Source of the DNA: Fenollaria sporofastidiosus
GTDB lineage: Bacteria; Bacillota; Clostridia; Tissierellales; Peptoniphilaceae
Reading direction: 5' to 3'
Assembly (NCBI RefSeq): GCF_943169635.2
Contig: NZ_OW968186.1
Coordinates: forward strand, 1,302,001 to 1,366,000
Length of the DNA stretch: 64,000 nt
The stretch's first letter is position 1; every line of letters starts with the position of its first letter. Position numbers and translations under genes: made by a program. Below the pieces are notes generated by a model. That model worked only from the letters and a program-made list of their open reading frames with translations. It did not search any database and had not been told where the DNA came from. Of the stretch, positions 37,779 to 48,002 are shown piece after piece.

Positions 37779-39404
37779 CTACATCATTGGCATTCCACCA
37801 GGCATGCCTCCAGCCATTGGCGCATCTTCCTTAGGAATGTCTGCTACTGCTGCCTCAGTTGTTAATATCATTGATGCAACTGATGCTGCATTTTGAAGAG
37901 CTGATCTAGTTACCTTTGTTGGGTCAACTATGCCTGACTTAATCATGTCAACATATTTGTTATTAAGCGCGTCGAAACCGATACCATCTTTTTCGTTCAT
38001 TACGTTTTCAACTACAACTGATCCTTCAAGACCTGCGTTTTCAGCAATTTGTCTTACTGGTTCTTCAAGAGCTCTTAGTATGATCTTAACACCAGTCTTT
38101 TCGTCGCCTTCAAAGTCATCAACTATAGCTTTCAAAGCTTTGATTGAATCAGCTAAAACTGTTCCACCGCCTGGTACTATACCTTCTTCAACAGCTGCTC
38201 TAGTTGCTGATAAAGCGTCTTCGATTCTAAGCTTTCTTTCTTTTAATTCTATTTCACTAGCTGCACCAACTTGAACAACTGCAACGCCACCAGTTAATTT
38301 AGCTAATCTTTCTTGCATCTTTTCTCTATCGAAATCAGAATCCGAAGCTTCGTATTGAGTCTTGATTTGTTTAACTCTAGATTCAATTTCTTCTTTATTT
38401 CCTGCTCCATTAACAATAACAGTTGTTTCTTTGTCAACTTTTACCTTTTGAGCAGTACCAAGTAGATCTATTGTAGCTTCTTTTAGGTCATAACCTAGTT
38501 CTTCAGAAATAACTTTTGCACCTGTTAAGATAGCAATATCTTGTAGCATTTCTTTTCTTCTGTCACCAAAACCTGGAGCTTTAACTGCAACACAGTTGAA
38601 TGTTCCTCTAAGTTTGTTAACAACAAGTGTTGCCATTGCATCGCCTTCAATATCTTCAGCTATTATCAATAATGGTTTTGATTGTTTAACGATTTCTTCA
38701 AGTACAGGAAGTATTTCTTGAATGTTTGTAATCTTCTTATCAGTAATCAAGATATAAGGATTGTCAAGTTCTGCTACCATCTTATCAGTATCAGTTACCA
38801 TGTAGCTTGAAACATATCCTCTGTCAAATTGCATACCTTCAACTACTTCTAATGTTGTACCCATTGACTTAGATTCTTCTACTGTTATAACTCCGTCATT
38901 ACCAACTTTATCCATAGCATCAGCTATAAGTTTACCAATTTCTTTATCTCCAGCTGAGATTGAAGCAACTTGTGCTATAGCATCTGATGATTCAACTTTC
39001 TTTGAGTATGATTTAATAGTTTCAACAGTCTTTTCAACAGCTTTTCTAATACCATTTTGTAGTATCATTGGGTTAGCACCTGCAGCTATATTCTTAAGTC
39101 CTTCTCTGATTATAGCTTGAGCAAGTAATGTTGCTGTAGTAGTTCCGTCACCAGCTATATCGTTTGTCTTAGTAGCAACTTCTTTTAATAATTGTGCACC
39201 CATATTTTCAAATCTGTCTTCTAATTCGATTTCTTTTGCTATAGTAACACCATCATTAGTAATAAGTGGTGAACCAAATGTCTTATCAAGAACAACGTTT
39301 CTTCCCTTAGGTCCTAGTGTTACTTTTACAGTGTTTGCAAGTATATTAATACCTGCTTCCATTTTATGTCTTGCTTCTGCATTGAATTTAATATCTTTTG
39401 CCAT
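37779..39404 (-). CDS. groEL: 60 kDa chaperonin GroEL
   Basis: GroEL is the double-ring chaperonin. It is 541 residues and intact. The ATP-binding motifs TLGPKGRNVVLDK and AGDGTTTATLLAQAI are clear, as are SISAGDKEIGKLIADAM, LTGGVAVVQVGA and the C-terminal Gly-Met tail GGMPGGMPMM. It follows groES by 11 bases under CIRCE control. Confidence 0.99.
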   Translation of the reverse strand: MAKDIKFNAEARHKMEAGINILANTVKVTLGPKGRNVVLDKTFGSPLITNDGVTIAKEIELEDRFENMGAQLLKEVATKTNDIAGDGTTTATLLAQAIIREGLKNIAAGANPMILQNGIRKAVEKTVETIKSYSKKVESSDAIAQVASISAGDKEIGKLIADAMDKVGNDGVITVEESKSMGTTLEVVEGMQFDRGYVSSYMVTDTDKMVAELDNPYILITDKKITNIQEILPVLEEIVKQSKPLLIIAEDIEGDAMATLVVNKLRGTFNCVAVKAPGFGDRRKEMLQDIAILTGAKVISEELGYDLKEATIDLLGTAQKVKVDKETTVIVNGAGNKEEIESRVKQIKTQYEASDSDFDREKMQERLAKLTGGVAVVQVGAASEIELKERKLRIEDALSATRAAVEEGIVPGGGTVLADSIKALKAIVDDFEGDEKTGVKIILRALEEPVRQIAENAGLEGSVVVENVMNEKDGIGFDALNNKYVDMIKSGIVDPTKVTRSALQNAASVASMILTTEAAVADIPKEDAPMAGGMPGGMPMM

Positions 39405-39415
39405 AGTAATACCTC

Positions 39416-39700
39416 CTAGTCTTCTACAACTGCAACAATGTCAGCAAATTTTAATACAGTATATTCTACTCCATCGATCTTTGCGTTAGTTCCTGCATAT
39501 GTTGAGAATATAACTTTATCTCCAACTTTAATTTCTTTTGCTTTCTTTTCATCATTAGTGATATCAGCACCTATTGCTATAACTTCTGCCATAACAGGAG
39601 CTTCCTTTGAAGCACTTGGTAGTACAATGCCTGATTTAGTTTTTTCTTCTGCTTCTAATTTTTTAATAACTATCCTATCGGATAATGGTCTTAATTTCAT
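39416..39700 (-). CDS. groES: 10 kDa co-chaperonin GroES
   Basis: GroES caps the GroEL ring. The 94 residues contain the N-terminal LRPLSDRIVIKKLEAEEKT, the mobile loop KSGIVLPSASKEAPVMAEV, and GDKVIFSTYAGTNAKIDG near the C-terminus. AGGAGG lies ahead of the ATG. It is the first gene of groESL, about 38 bases below the CIRCE operator. Confidence 0.98.
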   Translation of the reverse strand: MKLRPLSDRIVIKKLEAEEKTKSGIVLPSASKEAPVMAEVIAIGADITNDEKKAKEIKVGDKVIFSTYAGTNAKIDGVEYTVLKFADIVAVVED

Positions 39701-39738
39701 AATCTATTCCTCCTTACAATTTTATATAAATTCGTTTG

Positions 39739-39776
39739 TTAGCACTCGTCACTATTGAGTGCTAACAATTATTATA
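39739..39776 (-). promoter_or_regulatory. CIRCE operator (HrcA site) and -10 of groESL
   Basis: The half-sites TTAGCACTC (39739-39747) and GAGTGCTAA (39757-39765) flank a 9-base spacer, an exact match to the CIRCE consensus bound by HrcA. A -10 TATAAT lies at 39771-39776 on the minus strand, so the operator covers the transcription start. The -35 is poor. hrcA itself is not in the window. Confidence 0.97.
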
Positions 39777-39872
39777 TTGTAGTCAATATATTAAATATAC
39801 AAGATAACATAATTTGAATTAAATAGAAATATTGAATAATTTTATTTATTATCTGTTCTATTCTCTTCTTTT

Positions 39873-40728
39873 TCATCTTTTAAAATTTTCTCTCATATAA
39901 TAGAATAGATATTGTTGTGCGTATCCTGAAAGCTCACCGAATCTTCTTTGTCCATCCTCTTGTATAAGCTTCTTATTTTTCACTTCTCCTCCGTAGTAAA
40001 GTTCCTCCATGACTCTCTTAACCCAAACGTCGACCGGAAACGAGTCAGTTCTGCCTAAGCCAAATAGTAATATGCATTGAAAGACTTTCTCGCCTATGCC
40101 TGGAACTTCTAGTAATGTTTTTCTAATATCATCTACACTCTTCTCTTTAAGTTCATCAAAGTTAATTAAGCCTTCCTGAACCATCCTTGATGCAATAACT
40201 ATCCTTTCAGATCTAAACCCTGCTCTTGCATACTCTTTTATATCTTCTGCTTTTGCATTTGACAGAGCCGCTGGACTTGGAAAAGCATAATACTCCTCAT
40301 CATCAAATGGATTATTAAGTCTTTCTCCATACATATGAGAAATTTTCTTTATAGTGTTCTTGATGTTCTTTATCTGATTGTTAGCACTTATAATAAATGA
40401 TATGTATGTTTCAAACGGATCTTGCTTAAGTATCCTCATACCGCCACCAAAGCCAATAGCCTTGCTTATTACTTCGTCGTTAAGAGAAAGTTTTTCTTTT
40501 ATCGCATCGTAATCAGTATTTAAGTCAAAATAGTTCAAAATTTCATTTTCATCTGAAAATCACCCACTATCTCTATAGCACCATCTATAGAGCGTGCTTC
40601 TAAAACCATATCTCTAAATATAAATCTATATGCTTCTTCGTCTAGCTTTTCCATCTGAATGCTTGACCGCACTCAAATATATGAGAAGGGACAAAGCTAG
40701 TCTGTCCCTTTAATATTATCTTATTCAT
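39873..40728 (-). CDS. ogg: 8-Oxoguanine DNA glycosylase (Ogg1 type), frameshifted
   Basis: This bifunctional glycosylase/lyase removes 8-oxoguanine. The N-terminal OGG_N part is MNKIILKGQTSFVPSHIFECGQAFRW (core FECGQAFRW). The HhH-GPD core is in the next frame: ISFIISANNQIKNI, EVPGIGEKVFQCILLF with the catalytic Lys, and DSFPVDVWVKRVM with the catalytic Asp. Indels lie near 40640 and 40545. The start ATG appears to overlap the end of the ABC permease gene. The very C-terminus may extend ~12 residues if one T is lost near 39885. Confidence 0.88.
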
Positions 40729-41955
40729 TATTTTATTCTTCTTATCCTCTCTTAATACTTTAAACGCTTGCTTTAGTGTCATTCTGTTTCCGTATTGAAG
40801 TGTACCTAATCTGTATATGTCACAAGCTAATTTATAAATTAAATATGCTGATATTACAAGTATTGCAAATGATATAGCTACCTCAGCGATTGATATATTT
40901 AACATACCTGCCCTTATAAACATGACAAATGGAGATGTTAATGGGAAGTATGATAAGAATGTAACAAAACTAGATTCCCATCCAGTAGTTAATGCAAATA
41001 TAGCTCCAAAATAAGCAAGTACTATCAAAATAGTTGCTGACGATATTGACTGACTTACTTCTTCTATCTTGTTTACTAAAGCTCCAAGTGTAGCAAATAT
41101 AAATAAATATAAGAAGAAACCCGCTATCATAAACAATATAAATATAACTAAAATTTGTATTGGTGCGCTTGTCATGCTAAATAATCCTGACCAAAATTCT
41201 TTATTGAATATATATCCTACTCCAAAACCTATAAATATGGCAGAAACTTGTAGAACCGCACTAAATACTGTTGCTAATACTTTGCTTAATATCAAGTACT
41301 TTGGTTTAGTTGATGTGATTAAAAGCTCCATAGTTCTGTCGTTCTTTTCTTTAGCAACAGATGTTGCAGTTATTTGACCATATGTTAGTATAATCATATA
41401 TAACAAGAATAACAAGATATAGATGATAAAATAGTTTTGCTTTGAGTCTTTTCCTAAGATGACTTCATTTATTTGATATTGATTTGCTTCTAAGGATTTT
41501 ATTTTAGAATAGTCAATACCTTCTGCTTCAATAAGCTTTTTGTATCTGTATTCATTTAAGACTCTGTCTAAGCTATCGCCCATATCAGTAAGTTTAGAGT
41601 TTAATACAAATTTTTGAATTGAGTCAGCATCGATAATTGCACCTCTATCAAGTTCTTTACTTAGTACATCATCTTTAAGCTTTTCTTCGTCAGTATATAT
41701 ATGAACTTCATAATTGCTTAAAAATGATTTTAATTCACTTTCGTCGACGCTCTCATCATTTATAATTATTCCTAGCTTTTGTGTCTTACTCATTTCATTT
41801 GTGATTGATTTAAATAAATTGCCTTGAATAAGTCTTGGTGCAAAGGCTGCAAGCAAGGCTAAAACAAAGAATATCGCAGTAGTTATCTTATACGATTTAT
41901 TTTTTATTAGCTGCTTGAACTCAAATGAAGTAATTAATTTTATCTTATTTAGCAT
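40728..41955 (-). CDS. ABC-2 type permease, NatB-like
   Basis: This membrane protein has one N-terminal helix after LITSFEFKQLIKNKSYKIT, a long extracytoplasmic region, and five C-terminal helices, the ABC-2/NatB layout. The conserved TATSVAKEKNDRTMELLITS motif is typical of NatB-like permeases, which export Na+ or small molecules. The start MLNKIKL (41955) has GGTGAT five bases upstream; the GTG at 41964 lies in that site. The real stop is probably a TAATG at ~40728, lost by one inserted base. Confidence 0.85.
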
Positions 41956-42848
41956 CGTTATCACCTACCGCTTCTATAAATATCTCTTCAAGACTTGGCT
42001 CATACTTGGCTATAGCTCTAAAATTATCTTTACTTATAGCATAATTAGCTAGTTCACTAGCTTTATCAGATGTTCTTACAATTATCTCATTGTCACTAAT
42101 CTTAACATTATCTTGTCCGACCATATCAAAATATCTTGTAAATAATTTACAGCATCATTGTAAAACTTAGTCTTAATCTTCCCTCGCCCATATTTTTCTT
42201 AATTTCTTTAAGATCTCCAGTCAAAACATTGCTGCCATCTTTAATAAGAGCGATATTGTCGCAGAAGTTTTCAACATGGCTCATTTGATGTGATGAGAAT
42301 ATTAATAAAGTACCACTAGCAACAGCTTCTTTGATTAAATCAATAAGTATTTGTGAGTTAACTGGGTCAAGACCAGAGAATGGCTCATCAAGGATGATGA
42401 TATCTGGCTTATTTATAAAGGTTTGTATGATTTGTATCTTTTGTTGATTACCCTTTGATAAAGTATCAAGATTTTTTGATTTGTATTCACTTAGCTTAAC
42501 TTTTTCAAGCAGCTCAAGTGCATTATCATGACTTTCTTTTTTAGAAAGTCCTTTTATTCTTCCAAAGTAAATAAGCTGATCAAGTATGGCAGTTTTTGCG
42601 TACATACCCCTCTCTTCAGGTAAATATCCAAGTTTTATCTCTTTTCTATCAATTGGTGCACCGTCAATCAGTATCTCTCCGCTATCAGCTTTAAAAACGT
42701 CCATAAGTATCCTTATGGTAGTCGTCTTACCAGCACCGTTCCTTCCTAAAAAAGCAGTTGAACTACCGGAGCTTGTCTCTAAGTTAATTCCGTGTAAAAC
42801 TTCTTTTCCAGCGAAGGATTTTTTAATGTCAATTAATTCTAGTTTCAT
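41945..42848 (-). CDS. ABC transporter ATPase, NatA-like, frameshifted
   Basis: The ATPase has Walker A LGRNGAGKTTTIRILMD, signature LSKGNQQKIQIIQ, Walker B IIILDEPFSGLDPVNS and switch FSSHQM, typical of the DUF4162-containing NatA-type subfamily. The main frame stops at 42147. Corrections near 42165 and 42125 restore VNYLQDILDMVGQDNVKISD and a C-terminal domain ending LEEIFIEAVGDNDAK at 41945. The start overlaps the rex stop (TAATG), and the end overlaps the permease start by 11 bases. Confidence 0.9.
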
Positions 42849-43591
42849 TAATTACTCTCCTTTCTAGGTCTGCCCCTCTTCTTTGACTCTCTATATAGTC
42901 CTAATTTTTTATCATATACAATATCTTTTGCTCTATTAACATAGTCATCACTTGTGAAAGTGCCATCGTTTTTGCATTTAAGTAAATAGTTTAGTGTGAA
43001 TAAGCTCTCCGATAATGGCACATTCTCAACTATGATGTCCTTATCTAAATCAAGTACAGTCGGAGCAAAGTTCCAAATCGCCTTTATACCAATTTTTTCA
43101 TAAGTCCTAGCAACATCTCTCGCACTATTACTAGTAACAGCTATGACACCTATATCAATAATATTATTCTTAGCAAAATTCTCAAGTTCAGATATGTTTC
43201 TTACCTTGATGCCGTTAAAGCTAAGACCTATCATATTTGGATTGCTATCAAATAGACCAATGAATTTAAAGCCACTACTTTCAAACTCACGCGACTGTAT
43301 TATTGCTTGGCCAATATTGCCAACACCAGTCAAGATTAAATTCTTTTTATAATCAAGACCAAGAACACCTTTTAAGTCCATGTATATGGTCTCAACGTGA
43401 TAACCATAACCTTGTCTGCCCTCAGCACCAAAAGTGTTTAAGTCAGCTCTGATTTGAGATGCGGTAAACTTAGTGTACGCTGATAGCTCACTCGAAGAGA
43501 CCCTATGTACGCCCCTTGCGTATAGGTCTTCAAAAATCACATAGTATATTGGTAATCTTTTTATTGCGTTTATTGTAATATCACGAGCCAT
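42848..43591 (-). CDS. rex: Redox-sensing transcriptional repressor Rex with basic C-terminal tail
   Basis: Rex represses fermentation genes and is released by NADH. The N-terminal winged helix (AIKRLPIYYVIFEDLYARGVHRVSS; core RLPIYYV) is followed by the Rossmann motif LTGVGNIGQAII, FDSNPNMIG and WNFAPTVLDL. The start MARDIT (43591) has GGTGTGG. At 247 residues it is longer than usual (~210). The tail ends with KKRGRPRKESN (residues 237-247), an AT-hook-like RGRP core. It leads the natA-natB-ogg unit. Confidence 0.95.
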   Translation of the reverse strand: MARDITINAIKRLPIYYVIFEDLYARGVHRVSSSELSAYTKFTASQIRADLNTFGAEGRQGYGYHVETIYMDLKGVLGLDYKKNLILTGVGNIGQAIIQSREFESSGFKFIGLFDSNPNMIGLSFNGIKVRNISELENFAKNNIIDIGVIAVTSNSARDVARTYEKIGIKAIWNFAPTVLDLDKDIIVENVPLSESLFTLNYLLKCKNDGTFTSDDYVNRAKDIVYDKKLGLYRESKKRGRPRKESN

Positions 43592-43670
43592 ATGTCCACA
43601 CCTTTCATTATTAGAACAAATATAGTATAACATATAGAGTTTTTCTTAGCAATATTTTTTTCTTTTATGT

Positions 43671-43676
43671 TATAAT
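43671..43676 (+). promoter_or_regulatory. Extended -10 promoter of the ABC-F gene
   Basis: TATAAT at 43671-43676 is preceded by TGT, giving the TGn extended -10. A weak -35 TAGCAA lies 18 bases upstream. The start of transcription is close to the GAGGTG ribosome site. It diverges from rex. Confidence 0.6.
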
Positions 43677-43693
43677 AGAACCGAGGTGTTTTT

Positions 43694-45581
43694 ATGACTG
43701 TACTGGCATGTAATAATATAAAAAAAGTTTTTATTGACAAGTTAATTTTTGAAAACGTTTCTATTAATATAAATGAAGGCGAAAAGGTTGCCATAGTTGG
43801 TATGAATGGTACTGGTAAGTCAACTCTACTTAACATACTATCTGGCATGCTTAATTATGATGAAGGTAATATATTTATTTCTAAGGACACTAAGATTGCC
43901 TACCTTGAACAAAACACAACTATAAGAAGCAATTTAAGTGTTTATGATGAGATGAAAAAGTCGATGAAGCACCTAATTGACCTTGAAGATGAACTAAGAA
44001 ATTTTGAAGATATCATAGCTAAAGATCCAAGCGAGGAGAATATGGATAGATACTCTTTTCTTCTTGAAGATTTTGAAAAGAAAGGCGGATATACATATGA
44101 CGCTGAGATAAAAAAGGTTTTAACTGGTCTTGGCTTTTCTGAAGAACAGTTTGATCAAGCATTTAACTCTCTAAGCGGCGGACAAAAATCTAAACTAATG
44201 CTTGCGAAGGCTCTTATACAAGAGTCTGACATACTTTTCTTAGACGAGCCAACTAACCATCTTGATATCGACTCTATGGAGTTCCTTCAAGACTACATCA
44301 ACTCATTTACAAGGACAGTAGTTATGGTTAGCCACGATAGATATTTTCTAAATGCGACTTGTAATAAGGTTATACTTATAAAGGATCACACTACTCATGA
44401 GTACAATATGGGCTATGAAGAATATATCAAGCAAAGAAAGATAAATGAAGCAATTCAAGAGAAAGCTTATATTAATCAGCAAAAAGAAATTGAAAGACAA
44501 AAAGAGATTATCAGAAGGTATAGGTCCTACGCTACTGAAAAAAGCATTATAAAAGCAAAGTCTCGTGAGAAGATGCTTGCTAAGATTGAGCTATTAAGCG
44601 ACGTTAATGATGATAGTGAGATTAATTTCAAGTTTAGGATGAAGGTAGAGTCTGGTAATGATGTCTTAGCTGTTGAACATATCAATAAAAGTTTTGGCGA
44701 TTTTAAGCTTTTAAACGATATAAACTTTAATATATAAGCGTGAACATGTTGGTATCATCGGTGCTAATGGCATTGGTAAGTCTACTTTATTTAAAATTAT
44801 CCTTGGCGAAGAAAGTCATGACTCTGGTGAAATACGCTTTGGAACTAACGTTAATGTTGGCTACTTTGATCAAGAGTTAGAAAAGCTGGACGTAAACAAA
44901 TCTATTGCCGAAGAAATATGGGACAGCTTCCCTCGCCTTACTTACTTTGAACTGAGAAAAGCGCTTGCGAAGTTTTTGTTTATTGACGATGATATTTACA
45001 AGATGATTGATGAACTATCAGGCGGCGAAAAGCAAGAGTCTCTTTGCAAAATAATGCTTTCTGATGTAAACTTCCTCGTACTTGATGAGCCTACAAACCA
45101 CTTAGATATTGAATCAAAAGAAGTTTTGGAAGAAGCTCTTAATTCTTACGAAGGCACTTTACTTGTAATTAGCCACGATAGATATTTTCTAAATAAAGTA
45201 GTAAATAAAATACTTGAGCTTAAAGCTGATGGTATACACGAATACTTAGGTGATTACGAATACTATATTGAGAAGAAAAAGCGTATGCGTGAAGAAAAAG
45301 CCTTTTTAGAAGAGCCTGAAGAGATAACTAAGACTCAAGCCAAGCTTAATAAAAAGCGTGAGAGAGAAGAAAAAGAGAGATTAAAGAAAGAAAAACAAGC
45401 GAAAGATGCACTTGAAAAGAGATTTCTGAACTTGAAAAGCACACAAACGATATTCATAATGAGCTTGCTAATCCAGATATATGATGATATAGATAGAGTT
45501 AACGATTTAAACTTTAAACTTAACGAGATAGAAGAGAAACTTAATGAATTATATGAAGAACTTATCTATATGGAGGAATAA
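43694..45581 (+). CDS. ABC-F family ATPase (ribosome-associated), frameshifted
   Basis: ABC-F proteins have two ABC domains and no membrane part; they act on ribosomes in translation or antibiotic protection. Domain 1 has GMNGTGKSTLLNILSG, LSGGQKSKLMLAKAL and LFLDEPTNHLDIDS. The linker (residues ~245-310) is basic and helical. After a shift near 44737, domain 2 has GANGIGKSTLFKI, LSGGEKQESLCKIM and LVLDEPTNHLDIES. The charged C-terminal coiled coil contains two compensating shifts near 45420 and 45475. The total is ~630 residues. The subfamily cannot be assigned with certainty. Confidence 0.92.
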
Positions 45582-45582
45582 A

Positions 45583-46212
45583 ATGTTTGAATTAATAGGC
45601 ATAAAATTTAAAGATATATTAAACATAGACCACTTACTTATTGATGATAGTGGTCTTACTATGATTATAGGACCTAGTGGAAGCGGTAAGTCTACACTCA
45701 TCAAAATGCTTGACAATATTATCAGTCCAGACAGTGGCGAAATCTTATATAAATCAGATGACATAAATACTTATAAGCCACATGAACTAAGAAGAAAAGT
45801 TATTATGCAGTCACAATTCCCTGCTATATTTGAAGGTAATGTAAGAGATAATTTAAATGTAGCAAGAAAATTCAGTAAATTAGCTGATCTTGATGACGAA
45901 AAACTTCATGAACTTCTTGGTATTGTCTTGTTAGATAAAAACTTGACGATAATCCAAAAGAATTCTCTGGCGGCGAAAAAACAAGGCTTTCTATAGCTAG
46001 AGTCTTAGCAATGGATTCTGAAGTTTATCTTTTGATGAACCTACATCATCGCTTGATGATGATACTGAATGCAATCTTATTGAGAATGTAATTAAGTATC
46101 TTAAAGAGAAAATAAGAAGATAATCATGGTGTCGCACTCAGAAAAATTATTCTCCCTTGCTAATCAAATTATTAAAGTTGAGAATAAAACAGCGCGTATT
46201 AAGGAGGCCTAG
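45583..46212 (+). CDS. fetA: FetA-like ABC ATPase (iron export), frameshifted
   Basis: FetA (YbbL) energises the FetB permease that exports iron. It is short, with Walker A GPSGSGKSTLIKML and a Q loop in VIMQSQFPAIFEGNVRDNL. After shifts at ~45950, 46020 and 46115 it continues FSGGEKTRLSIARVLAMD, YLFDEPTSSLDDDTE and MVSHSEKLFSLANQI. The product is ~209 residues. The start follows the ABC-F stop almost at once, and the AAGGAGG of fetB lies in its last codons. Confidence 0.85.
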
Positions 46213-46213
46213 T

Positions 46214-46985
46214 ATGTTAACAGAAATATCAACATTACAGTTACTTCTATCCTTCGCCTTTATATTAGTACTTCTACTAAATATCCAAGATAAAAGGACT
46301 GTCAAATCAAATTTTAATCATAGTAGCTTCGCTAAGAATGACAATTCAGCTAATCATAACTGGCTACTTACTTAAGTACATACTAAAGAGCGATAGCCCA
46401 TGGATAACTCTTTTGATACTTCTTATTATGCAAGCCTTTGCAATATTTAATGTATATAAGAGAAGCAAAGTCAAGTCCGCTAAACTAAAACAGATTATAG
46501 CCCTATGTTTTATCGGCTCCACTTTAGTATCAATTTTCTATTATATAATTGTTGTTGTGGGAGTTAGACCTTGGTATGATCCAAGATATTTCATAACAAT
46601 ATGCGGTATGCTTATAGGTAACACCATGACTGGCATGAGTCTTGCAATAAATTCGTATAAGAATTCATTTAAAGACCAAAGAGATACTATAGAGGCTGCT
46701 CTTATGCTAGGAGCTAAGCCAAAGGATGCAGTAACAAAAATATCGAGTGAAGCATTTAACTCTTCAATCTTGCCTACTCTTAACTCAATGCTCGGTATGG
46801 GTATAGTACTCTTGCCTGGTATGATGACAGGTCAGATACTATCTGGAACTGATCCAATGTCTGCAATACTCTATCAAGTAACGATAATGATAGCTATAGT
46901 AGGAACTGTTGGTATAACAACAAGTATATTCACTTCACTTGCATACAAAGCCTTCTTTAATAAAAGAGAGCAAATATTATTCTAA
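46214..46985 (+). CDS. fetB: FetB-like permease (UPF0014, iron export), N-terminus frameshifted
   Basis: FetB/YbbM proteins have about seven membrane helices. The start MLTEISTLQLLLSFAFILVL has AAGGAGG. After an indel near 46305 the rest reads LRMTIQLIITGYLLKYIL, VVVGVRPWYDPRYFITICGM, GMLIGNTMTGMSLAINSY, EAALMLGAKPKDAV and LLPGMMTGQILSGTDPM. The last two are the family signatures. The joined length is ~257 residues. It completes a plus-strand ABC-F-fetA-fetB unit. Confidence 0.92.
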
Positions 46986-46997
46986 GTTAATAAGCAA

Positions 46998-47030
46998 AAT
47001 AAACTCTACTAAAATCTAGTAGAGTTTATT
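46998..47030. terminator. Strong bidirectional terminator after fetB
   Basis: 14-bp perfect arms (46998-47011 and 47017-47030) enclose a 5-base loop. The A and T ends of the arms let it terminate both fetB and the convergent gene, whose stop codon lies within it. Confidence 0.9.
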
Positions 47031-47567
47031 TATATACGAATCTATTACCGACTCTTTCTTCTTTTCACTAAAAACGTTCTTCTCTTTCAATATATCCATA
47101 AGCCACAAAGCTTTTGAATGGAAGATGGCTTCCTTATAGTCACTTAGGACTATCTCATAAAGCTTTCCATTTAAGAACTTTGAATTTGTTTTAACGTAGT
47201 ACGCATCAACATTCTCAAAGTCAACAAGCCTTAGTATGCTTATAGTTGTTAAATCTTTTTGATGATACAAGCTAAGTCCAGTGTTCTTGTACTCAACAAA
47301 GTACTTTCTGTGCTTGTTTGTATTCTTAATTTCATTTGCAAGCATCAGATAATACTTCGCAAGTGAGTTGTAATACTGATAGTTAAACATGCCCTTTTCA
47401 AATGAATCTATCTTGATAAAAGGCTTGATGTTTAGGCTAGTAATGAAATTAAAATTCTCTTTAAGAAATTCCTTCTTAGTCAAGTCGCCATTGTTGAACT
47501 GTATGATCAAAGAATGCCTCTTCTCAAAAAACACCTCAAAAAGATTCTTCCTCTTTACATAAAGCAT
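47016..47567 (-). CDS. Conserved clostridial hypothetical protein (possibly DUF6648)
   Basis: This is a 183-residue soluble protein with no signal or membrane helix. I recall similar proteins in clostridia with the blocks NGDLTKKEFLKENFNFI, KPFIKIDSFEKGMFNYQYYN, LAKYYLMLANEI and KLYEIVLSDYKEAIFHS; the DUF number is from memory. The high Tyr and Lys content and regular helices suggest a helical scaffold. It starts 18 bases beyond the P-loop protein and ends the operon. No function is known. Confidence 0.7.
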   Translation of the reverse strand: MLYVKRKNLFEVFFEKRHSLIIQFNNGDLTKKEFLKENFNFITSLNIKPFIKIDSFEKGMFNYQYYNSLAKYYLMLANEIKNTNKHRKYFVEYKNTGLSLYHQKDLTTISILRLVDFENVDAYYVKTNSKFLNGKLYEIVLSDYKEAIFHSKALWLMDILKEKNVFSEKKKESVIDSYINKLY

Positions 47568-47584
47568 TAAATACCACTTTCTAA

Positions 47585-48001
47585 TTATTTAACTTCTTCT
47601 ATATAGCTCCTTAAGTCACTATCTACTTCGTCAGCTAAGTAGTTAACATTTATAAGTATGTCTACATCGTGCTTTTCAGAAATTTCTTCCAAATTCTTAA
47701 CTAAGCATTTTAAATCATCTTTCTTAATATCGATTATCTTATAAACACTGTCTATATAGATTTTCTAAGTCAAAGTCCATTGATAACATACCAAGCAAGA
47801 AGCCGTAGAATTTTCAATAGTATTTATACTAAAGTCACTTAAGTTAATAAGTCTAACATTAGTATCTAAAGAAAATATGTGCTCGTCCTCAACATCTAAG
47901 AACGTAATGTTGCCGTTACCTGACTTAATGTCATCGTTAGCACCATTGATTAACCACTTAGTCTTTCCTGCGCCCTTTGCTCCTAAGATTAATTTAACCA
48001 T
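47585..48001 (-). CDS. Small P-loop ATP-binding protein, frameshifted
   Basis: The start MVKLILGAKGAGKTKWLINGAN (core GAKGAGKT, a Walker A loop) has AAGGAGG. The middle (ITFLDVEDEHIFSL, LINLSDFSINTIENF) is in frame. After indels near 47815 and 47765 it continues LLGMLSMDFDLE, YIDSVYKIIDIKKDD with an acidic Walker-B-like strand, and ends SDLRSYIEEVK at 47585. About 138 residues, just a minimal P-loop fold. Similar small proteins occur in clostridia without assigned function. Confidence 0.75.
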
Positions 48002-48002
48002 A

